DNA from: Acholoe squamosa
Taxonomy: Eukaryota; Annelida; Polychaeta; Phyllodocida; Polynoidae
DNA length: 64,000 nucleotides
Reading direction: 5' to 3'
Assembly (NCBI GenBank): GCA_949317995.1
Contig: OX439039.1
Span: 18,777,282-18,841,281, forward strand
Part shown: positions 57,466 through 64,000 of the stretch, piece after piece
Numbering within the stretch: position 1 is the stretch's first letter
How the letters are laid out: each line of letters opens with the position of its first letter
The notes under the pieces: generated by a model
The model's input: the letters and a program-made list of their open reading frames with translations, nothing else
Told to the model about the DNA's origin: nothing
Database searches by the model: none
Made by a program: the position numbers and the translations under genes

Positions 57466-60400
57466 GATCTCGGTTATTTATGTCATGGCTGATACCATCG
57501 TTACTATAGATTAGAACTACTTACATCATATTCAATGGGAGGATGGAATACAATGTGTACGTATTCAATGCATTTTGTTTACATCCACCATCTTTGATTT
57601 TGAGAAGAGGTTATTTTCGGATTTAGTGTGGCATTTCTTGTAACCAGGAAAGCTTCACGATAAAAACACATTGAAATAGTTAAATAATATTACATTATGA
57701 ATCATTATGACTGTAAAACAAAGAATAATCACAATTAAAAGAGAGTAGATTCTCATGCGTAACATATAATCCGAAACTAATTGGTTTTTGTTCTACCATC
57801 ACGTGACCTACTTGATGGCGTCACACAGTCAAGCAAACCAATATGGCGGTTCGCAACAACACCAGATGACTTGACACATTCACCATGAGTAAATATCATT
57901 GTGTATCTTTGTTTAATATCAAATTCATCCTGTAGGCCATGACATAAATCTCAACTCCCCATGGAAAATGTTTGCATCGTATTCCCCGAGGTGTAGCTGT
58001 CCTGTATTCAACGACGCCTTATATGTACAATCCATGATTATAGTATTTCATGAAGTTTTTCAGTATGCAGGAAATTTGATCCTGCAGCTATTTTATTCTG
58101 CCAACCAGGCTTGCTTTCTGCAAGGCTGGTTACCTTTGTACACTCAGCGATAATAATTTGTTGTTCTTCTACATGTTTTAAACATTTTGAATAATCTAGA
58201 TTTGCCAAAGTGTTAGGAATATTATACTGGAACTTAGTGAAAATCATTCAAAACATTCATGCTTTCTGTTCTACACTGCAGAAATCTTAGTAATGGTCCG
58301 ATTTACAAGCCGTAAAACTGGCATAGAGCCCAAAGTCTGGAGCTTAATTCGAAACATCCTGGGATCCCAACCCCAGCGATCTTAGTATAGGCACATATCA
58401 TAAGACCTGGCTGGTCTACCCTATGTAATGCAGTGGTTGCAGGCCTGTCCAGAATAGCTAGTCCTGGGATCACTTCACTATTCCATTTCCACCACTAAGA
58501 TCACTGCGATCTTAGTGAAAGAAATGCATAGTGGTTTCACCTGAGTACAGAGCACTTACAGGGAACACTCCTGATTGAAAGAGTGAATAGCCTGCTGCAT
58601 ACATAAAGAGGGGAGGGAGGAAGTTTGCTGAGTGTCCTTGAGGGCTCTTAGGGCTACTCGTGCATTAAGTGCACTGTAAGGTAATTCTTCCCTTCTCTCT
58701 CTTTGTCCTGGGGGGAGGGCACAATGCTTCTAATAGGCAAGCATAAATCATACATTCATGGGAACAACTCTTGAATACTGTACGGGGGTCAACTGCACCC
58801 TGTGCTCTTTTGTTAGCCCATATGCGGACGGGGAACGATGGTATAAGCACTCTTGTGAAGAAGAGTAACTCCACAGCTATTGCTTTATTTTGGGACTCTT
58901 ACCCCTGTGCCTAGTCAGTTCTTCTTGGAATAGAGTAGGAGGGCTGAGGCTAAGATTGATGTGATCTTAGTGCTGGCTAGGATATGTGAACCCGGTCAAC
59001 TCTTAAGATCACTTAATAGGATAAGGCTGATTTATTCCTAAGATCGCTGGGGTCGTGATCCCAGGATATTTCGAATTAACCTCCTGGCCAGCCTTTATTG
59101 CTGTGTCAGCTCCTTCAGACGTTTTGCCGGCTATAGCATGCAGTCGGCAGGTTTTCGTATGGACTGCAATTCAGTGATGAATCCATTTGATATTCTCGGT
59201 ATAGTTACATTATATATGTAGTATTGTTTTAGCAATGGTCCGACCCAATATCACCTGTTATTAATGGTGATTATCACACATACAATACACCTTACCTGTA
59301 ACTAGAACTCTAAGAGGCCGTTTAAAGTAACATGACTTGACCAAGCCGATACGATTTGAAACCCTCAAAATTAGGATTTAAAGGGGCATATGCAGCGCCA
59401 TCCCCTAATTCTTGTCATGCGCTAATAAGAATCTAGTATTCAATTGCAATGAATCGATCATGGGTTTTCAGAAAAGGGGAGTCATGGATTTGATCTTTGG
59501 CCATGGGCACCCGTGAATGGGCACATTGGTCACAAGCACAACAAACCGATAAAGCAAATGCTGCACAGCTATCACTAGCAATGTGGTTAGGTTGGAGATC
59601 TCTCCCCGCCCACACACATACACACACACACACACACTCAGAAGATTGTTAATCCAGATGTAAAATAATGCATTCTAATGGATTCTGATATTTCTATATG
59701 GTGAAGTGTTAGACACTTAGTTCTATCATATTTCATTTCTTTTCTCTACACCTCCCATCTATTTCCCCTAATCAGGCCTAGGTCAGTCATATCTGAAACC
59801 TCCCCAGCCGAGAGAAATTTCTCTCCCATTTTCTATTACCCAAATTCACAAAATCATCCATAAGTTATAAGAAATATTTACAGGAAATCTAAATCAAATT
59901 GGGAAATGACTTGAGGAAATATATAGAAAAAATTCAGCCAATTTAGTAATAGATATTCCCTTTTTAAGAAAAATAGAGATGTTTGTAAACTAGGGGCAGG
60001 AGTAGAGGGCCGCAATTGAACCCTTATCTTATCTCTTATCACCGGTCTCCTCAAAACTACTCCCGACTGCCCACAAACTGAAATGACTTTACCTAACCTC
60101 CCACACGTGCCTTCTGCTTCCATTCCTCCCTTTGGTTCCAATAACCTCTCCTGTATTTCTCTTTTCACATCTGCCTCCCAACTCCCACCGCCTACCAACT
60201 GCCTCCAAACTCCCACTGCCTACCGTTAACATGATTAGCACTTAATCATATAGGTTATTGGTAGAGCAATCATACTGGTGCAGCCACTGGTGACCACTAG
60301 ATTAGCAGTGTTTAGGACTAAAATGTCAATAATAGTTTCAAAGGGGAATAGCTTTAGCATATTACTTAGAAATAACCTCCTGTGGAATGGACAACCATGA

Positions 60401-62261
60401 AACTGAAGTAAGATAGGAATTATATATATTGAACTGATTTGTGTGGGATTTCCTTCATAAGTGGTATTGACATGTATTGTTGTTGTGCTGGCTATAGTAT
60501 AACAGATAAAGGCATATAAAGTAAACCTAAGAACACAAGATTAGTTAGTATTACTGATGAGGAAGGTTTCTAGTAAATGAAAGAAGTCTATGCCTAATGA
60601 TGTACTGGTAGTTAGCATACCAAGATGGCGATTCACAAGTTCAATGATTGATATGGATGTTTTTGGTATTGAATTAATCAGCCTAAGAAAAGGTGAACGA
60701 TTGTTTAAATGCTGATTTAACATTTTCTATTTCAGGAAAAACTATAAAGTGTGATATTTCTTTCAACAAAGAATATTCTTCATTTATGACTCTTAAACTA
60801 AATTGATAAATTCAAACAGGTGTTTTCAAAGAAAGTAATTTTGATCTTGTGAATAGATACTCGGACAGGGGGCGACTTATGACTATGCTTCTGTGATCAA
60901 ATGATATTTCCATAAAGGGTGTTTTAGCAAGAAAATGATTTGTAGATTCATATAGGCTGTATTTCTACTTTTATATTTGCTTAACTGATATTTGAAATAA
61001 TGAAGAAATTAACTGAGTATAAACTATTTTTTAAAACTCTTGAATCCTGACATATATTCATATTCTGTATCATCAGCTTTTATGAAGCAGCCTAATGTCC
61101 TGTACACCAAAACCTAAACATGTTTTCGAGGTAATTTAAAGATATCGACCACATCATTACACAATAAAGATTGGTATTCTGCCTTTTAACTGCAATGTCC
61201 TGTTTTCATTCAATTCGACCTTTTTTTCTTTTTTTTTTCACACTTGTAGTAACGCATGGTTTAATTATTCTATGTAGCTACCAGTAAACCCAGGAACAAA
61301 GTCTGAAGGCAGGAATATACTAGAGGATCTGGAAACAACTTTATTCTTCACAGATGATCACTGCCATAATGGGCCGGAAGATGGTACAGTTCTTCCATGT
61401 CTGAGAACTGGTTGGTTTTCTCAACTGTTTCATTCCTTTAACTTTTTAAACATTTTCGGGTTTACAGAATGCCGGATCTTTACTCTGTTGTCAATAGTTA
61501 GGACAGATCTATTTTAAATCTTACAATGAGCATTAATGATATTGACATACACTCTTAGACTGCACGACTCTATTTACAGCACAATGCAATGTATTTTTGT
61601 AAAACACTAGGACCTGCTGTTAATACAAATCCATAGACCCTACAGTAGATTGCCCTGTACGAGGTACACTGTTATTTACTGCTTGTTTACTGCTGATTCG
61701 GGCTGAGAGTGTACTAGTTCTTGTTGTCTATTAACATGGGCACTGTCTTAACTATTTCCACAAAGGCATATGTAATCGAAACATAATTGTGCAACATATT
61801 AACAACATGTACGTCAACAGTCCGGATCACTAACAAATGACCCTGTAATTATAATTGAGTACCAGTATACCCATTAATTCAGAGAGCTTCAGGCTAAGAA
61901 CAAAAGTGACCAGGCAAGCAAAATTCATTATCAAAGTTCATCTCAAGATCTTTAAAATGAGACATCATTGGGTTAAATATTCCTAGTAGTTATGTCAGAA
62001 CCCCTCCTTGAAAATAGGTTGTTATCCATATCTGAAATTGATGATCAAGCTCTAAATACATTATAAACTATAATAATGTCTAAAAACGCAATAAATCAGC
62101 CTTTTTCATAAAAAAAATACAATAATCTGATAACTTTTATTGTAGATTTTGATTTAGAAGGAATTTTCACACATGTCACTAGATGGAACACGACGCCGTT
62201 ATAGCACAAGATTACCAGGAATAGCAATTGCTATGCCACGTGAGTCTAACACACAGTGGCG
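57466..62261. repeat. 4.5-kb tandem duplication, copy B
   Basis: It begins GATCTCGGTTATTTATGTC and ends AACACACAGTGGCG at 62261. Relative to A it carries a 745-bp insertion (58340-59084) and a deletion of roughly 190 bp across the R1/R2 junction (R1 'GGAATTTTC' joined to R2 'ACACATG' at 62168). It has one unit instead of two of the 214-bp repeat. Stretches compared by eye differ by only a few percent. Confidence 0.92.
58340..59084. mobile_element. 745-bp non-autonomous DNA transposon
   Basis: Terminal inverted repeats of about 45 bp (GAGCTTAATTCGAAACATCC at the left; complement GAGGTTAATTCGAAATATCC at the right) continue through CCCCAGCGATCTTAG. They are flanked by a 3-bp duplication CTG (58337-58339 and 59085-59087). 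Copy A has the uninterrupted empty site (AAGTCTGGCCAGCC) at the matching place. Internally, GATCTTAG and its complement recur several times as subterminal repeats. No transposase; superfamily unassigned. Confidence 0.88.
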
Positions 62262-62540
62262 AAAGATGAGGGAATGAGCTATCACTCAAAAAGGAGTCAC
62301 CATTGATGACCAATCATGGCGACAGATGACAACAATTTGCTGGGATATCATCCAAATATGGGTCATTTCTACCGAAAATGGTGCATGTTAAATGAAACCA
62401 TTGAATTCTGCATCGAAAATTACCTTAATTTATTTTTATAATGATTTTAGAGTAATTTTGCCCTTCAATGCCCCCTGGTGGCCAAATGGGGAATTAAAAA
62501 TCCCCCGCGGAGGGGTGTTCTCCCTTGATGGGTCACAATT
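62262..62540 (+). repeat. R2 right end and R1 right part
   Basis: 62262-62344 is the remainder of the R2 element up to TTTGCTGGG. 62345-62540 is the right part of R1 (CATCCAAATATGGGTC to CTTGATGGGTCAC). This is the original right flank beyond copy B and shows that R2 had inserted into R1 before the duplication. GCCCCCTGGTGG at 62470-62481 is the complement of a perfect CTCF core. Confidence 0.75.
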
Positions 62541-63558
62541 TAAATAAGTTTACTGTTGCCTGAAAAAAACTAATGCCCTCGTGAAACAAAACATGTGTGC
62601 TATATCTATATTATTGAATACTCACAGAAACAAGCCAGTTTATTTCCATAAAGAACATGCAAACTAAAGTGTCTAATCCATCACGATTTAAAGCTACCAT
62701 TTCAATGTGACAAACGTCTAAAACACAAGCCTGATTCCTAACACTAGGGCACCTAACCATTTAAGGGCCGACGCTGCATTTAAGCCGATTTTTTGCCACG
62801 ACACATAAATTACTCACCAGGGCTACATTTATACATCTCAACCCCACAGGGCAAATATGTACTAGGGTCGGCACAATGCACTAATAAAGTGCTGGCGAGC
62901 TGACTCGTCGACACTTCATGGCAACCAACTGCCCTGATGAATCAATGCAATTGCGGCCCTTAAAGGGGCTCAATTGTCTATACTGGGTGGGGAAATGGTG
63001 TATGGACATGCAAGTATCCCAGCAGTGGGTCCATTGCAGGTGTCAACCCAATGCTGTAGGAGGGCTATCATTACATGGAATCGCACTGACGACGTCACAA
63101 CACACAAAATCCTAGAAAACAATGTAATCTAACCAGATGTTTTATTGTAATGGGCTTCTCAGTATATCAGTGAGGTGTTTCAGATGCTAAATGTAAAAAA
63201 TTGTATAGTCATAAGACACAAGTAGGTAGTAACTGTGGTCAATTTACAGCAACTCTCATATCGTAATGATACATGTATAAATAAATACAATATCTGTATG
63301 AGAAATTCAGCCATTTGGCAATTTCCCTTACAATCTAACAAAATAAAGCTATAAAACGTTGTGCCAGTAGGACAAAGAACCACTGGAGCTTAAGCTACTT
63401 CTGTGGCGCATTTGAAGTGGCTATATGCAAAATCATTGAACCATGTTAATAATAAAAAAAAAGTTTTTAATTGCCTCCTAAATGGAGGTTGTACAGTGGT
63501 ATATCTACGTAGAACGTGTCAACTTCTTGGAAGCCGTAGTAAAATACCCATGAAAAAC
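62541..63558. other. Intergenic, no gene seen
   Basis: No gene recognised. Short frames only. Confidence 0.5.
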
Positions 63559-63620
63559 AAGCCTTGAACCCCAGACCTTTCACATTGGATTCCTACTTGC
63601 TACCACTGTACTACAGATCC
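63559..63620 (-). repeat. Decayed tRNA-like sequence (SINE or pseudogene)
   Basis: The - strand reads TAGTACAGTGG (A box, 63603-63613), a loop AATCCAA resembling the tRNA-Gly(TCC) anticodon loop, then GGGGTTCAAGGC (B-box-like). The T and acceptor stems do not pair. It is a tRNA-derived remnant and not a functional gene. Confidence 0.35.
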
Positions 63621-63720
63621 TGATGAGGATTGATGTGTCATAAGTTCATCATGACATTTTCTTACCTTATACCTGCAATCAAGAGAATATATTATACTGT
63701 TGGCTGTAGATAGATTGATT

Positions 63721-63787
63721 GGGCGGTTAGCTCAGCCGGGAGAGCAATGGTTTTTAAATGCAAGGGTCCTGTGCTAAACCCCATTCC
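63721..63787 (+). repeat. Decayed tRNA-Lys-like sequence
   Basis: GGGCGGTTAGCTCAGCCGGG followed by AGAGC gives a good acceptor 5' strand and D arm with A box. The following GGTTTTTAAATG resembles a Lys (TTT) anticodon loop. The T arm (GTGCTAAACCC) and the 3' acceptor strand do not fit. Probably a tRNA pseudogene or SINE head. Confidence 0.45.
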
Positions 63788-64000
63788 AAATGTAGTAGTT
63801 TTGATATGAATGGCATCATATAATCGATTTTTTCTCTCGTTTTTAGTACCTTTTTGTGAAGGAAAACGTAGAAAAACGAATTTCAAACATCTACGTTTGT
63901 AGAACATTAACAAACCTTAACGTTTGAACATCCACATAGCTAACCCAAAAAACGTATTTCAGACCAAATTGGTAGGAGAAGAACCTAAATATACCTGTGA
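63788..64000. other. Window end, no gene seen
   Basis: AT-rich sequence following the tRNA-like remnant. It may be the SINE body, but no second copy is present to define it. Confidence 0.4.

Overview
The window looks like a piece of an animal (metazoan) nuclear genome, not a prokaryotic or viral one. It is AT-rich and gene-poor, its only convincing host genes are split by a GT-AG intron, and most of the rest is mobile-element debris, palindromes and recent duplications. A marine invertebrate deuterostome (echinoderm-like) would fit the repeat-dense background and the tandem lineage-type GPCRs, but that placement is inference.

Host genes: two paralogous class A (rhodopsin-type) GPCR genes lie in tandem on the + strand. 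GPCR-1 has exons 22501-23343 and 25108-25305. GPCR-2 has exons 45874-46716 and 50163-50453. Each has a 281-codon first exon (TM1-TM6) and a short second exon (TM7 and tail), joined by a phase-0 intron at the same codon. Homology extends into both flanks (about 21.9-27.5 kb against 45.3-52.1 kb), so the locus arose by a multi-kilobase duplication. The copies have diverged: GPCR-2 has Lys at the TM1 Asn (1.50) position, and GPCR-1 has a stop that shortens its tail.

Between them, on the - strand, sits a complete Ty3/Gypsy-type LTR retrotransposon (31223-43064, 11.8 kb). It has 419-bp LTRs differing at six sites, a 4-bp target duplication (CCTA), a tRNA-His-type primer binding site and a polypurine tract. 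Gag (coiled coil plus CCHC knuckle), protease, RT/RNase H and integrase are recognisable, but gag and pol carry stops and frameshifts. Downstream of integrase, where an env gene would lie, is an unusual block of about 2.9 kb (32092-35012). Its product is acidic, coiled-coil and zinc-finger-like, with no envelope features. This is the most novel-looking item in the window.

Layout: 1-21.9 kb, intergenic sequence with small elements (CACGTG cluster at 1.85 kb, fused perfect palindromes at 6.6 kb, exact 279-bp tandem duplication at 7.2-7.7 kb, 222-bp MITE at 10.3 kb, repeat family R1 at 16.1 kb, TIR element at 19 kb, TC microsatellite at 20 kb). 21.9-27.5 kb, GPCR-1 and flanks, including a TA-flanked foldback element. 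28.9-30.4 kb, a 28-bp minisatellite abutting a TIR element. 31.2-43.1 kb, the retrotransposon. 45.3-52.1 kb, GPCR-2. 53.0-62.3 kb, a 4.5-kb tandem duplication (copies A and B) with a 745-bp transposon insertion only in B. 62.3-64 kb, repeat remnants and two tRNA-like (SINE or pseudogene) sequences. Repeat ends and paralogy were judged by eye; no alignment or database search was run.
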